A stretch of 42,583 bases of DNA. Source: Fibrobacterota bacterium (GTDB lineage: Bacteria > Fibrobacterota > Fibrobacteria > UBA11236). Position 1 is the first letter of the stretch; each line of letters opens with the position of its first letter. The notes beneath the pieces are model-generated. The model was given only the letters and a program-made list of their open reading frames with translations. It was not told where the DNA came from and ran no database searches. The translations under genes and the position numbers were made by a program. The stretch spans positions 1 through 42,583 of the forward strand of contig JAQBPN010000078.1 in assembly GCA_028287505.1 (NCBI GenBank), read 5' to 3'. Below are positions 42,473-42,583 of the stretch, piece by piece.

Positions 42473-42583
42473 GTCGACGGAACGCCTGATGGGCGCCGCC
42501 CGCAAGGACGGCGCCACTTCCTATCGCAAGGCCGGAGTGCGGATCGAAAGGATCTTTCCCGCGGCGGAGAAGACTTCGGATTC
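42453..42583 (+). CDS. Start of an unidentified gene, cut by window end
   Basis: ATG 42453 is preceded by AAGGAG at ideal spacing and the frame stays open to the end, giving 43 residues beginning MDAHFFESTERLMGAARKDG. The part seen is hydrophilic and helical and lacks an export signal. It overlaps the end of the previous frame by 20 nt. Too little is visible to name it. Confidence 0.6.
   Translation, partial: MDAHFFESTERLMGAARKDGATSYRKAGVRIERIFPAAEKTSD

Overview
The window is a GC-rich, gene-dense chromosomal segment from a free-living, motile, Gram-negative bacterium. Protein resemblance points to the FCB side of the tree, with Fibrobacterota the best guess. Three things suggest this: short pilins in a tandem array, C-terminal domains that look like type IX secretion sorting signals on a DUF1501 protein and a small secreted protein, and a DUF4301 protein. 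A flagellin-fliW-csrA operon shows that it swims. The phylum call is inference; no marker gene for taxonomy is present. There is no phage, plasmid or integrated element block, and one tRNA gene, tRNA-Leu(CAG).

Layout. 1-3.2 kb: a palindromic heptad repeat element, the succinate dehydrogenase/fumarate reductase iron-sulfur subunit, and a GAF-PAS hybrid histidine kinase. 3.2-6 kb (minus): a lipoprotein, an OmpA-family protein coupled to a DUF4398 lipoprotein, tRNA-Leu and a SEC-C protein. 6-9.8 kb (plus): a SUMF1-like anchored protein, an unknown membrane protein, and three type IV pilin genes behind a sigma-54 promoter. 9.8-15.1 kb (plus): a surface-glycan set (O-antigen-ligase-like protein, GT2 glycosyltransferase, methyltransferase), then a small membrane protein and DUF4301. 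15.1-18 kb: a second repeat element and two secreted hydrolases on the minus strand (GH26 lipoprotein, S1/P1 nuclease). 18.2-21.2 kb (plus): rpiA, DUF502 and a DegP-type protease. 21.2-26.6 kb (minus): a membrane polyferredoxin with TPR tail, a BNR-type secreted protein, a two-gene unit with an S74 self-chaperone domain, and an unknown protein. 26.6-28.5 kb (plus): fliC-fliW-csrA. 28.5-32 kb: a third repeat element, then on the minus strand a small sorting-domain protein, a serine hydrolase and an ECF sigma/anti-sigma/Spy-like operon. 32.2-35.5 kb (plus): the DUF1800-DUF1501 pair. 35.5-38.8 kb (minus): a VTT membrane protein and a flavoprotein-polyferredoxin fusion. 38.9 kb to the end: a nitrilase-family amidase, an SRPBCC protein, a stand-alone receiver, a PduO-type adenosyltransferase, a sigma-54-preceded secreted protein and the start of one more gene.

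Two themes connect separate parts of the window. First, three copies of a large palindromic intergenic element (CGTCGGG heptads arranged as inverted arms around a bidirectional terminator) sit at 1-120, 15136-15293 and 28564-28711. Copies 2 and 3 lie between convergent genes, are in opposite orientations, and share a 46-47 nt internal segment. I know of no described family matching them, and they are the best candidate here for something undescribed. Second, good sigma-54 (-24/-12) promoters precede the pilin array, the flagellin operon and a secreted protein at 41.8 kb, with a weaker one before the 3.7 kb lipoprotein. This suggests a common sigma-54 programme for surface structures. The flagellin leader also carries a hairpin-loop GGA and a GGA in the Shine-Dalgarno, the layout expected for CsrA control, with csrA and its antagonist fliW encoded in the same operon.
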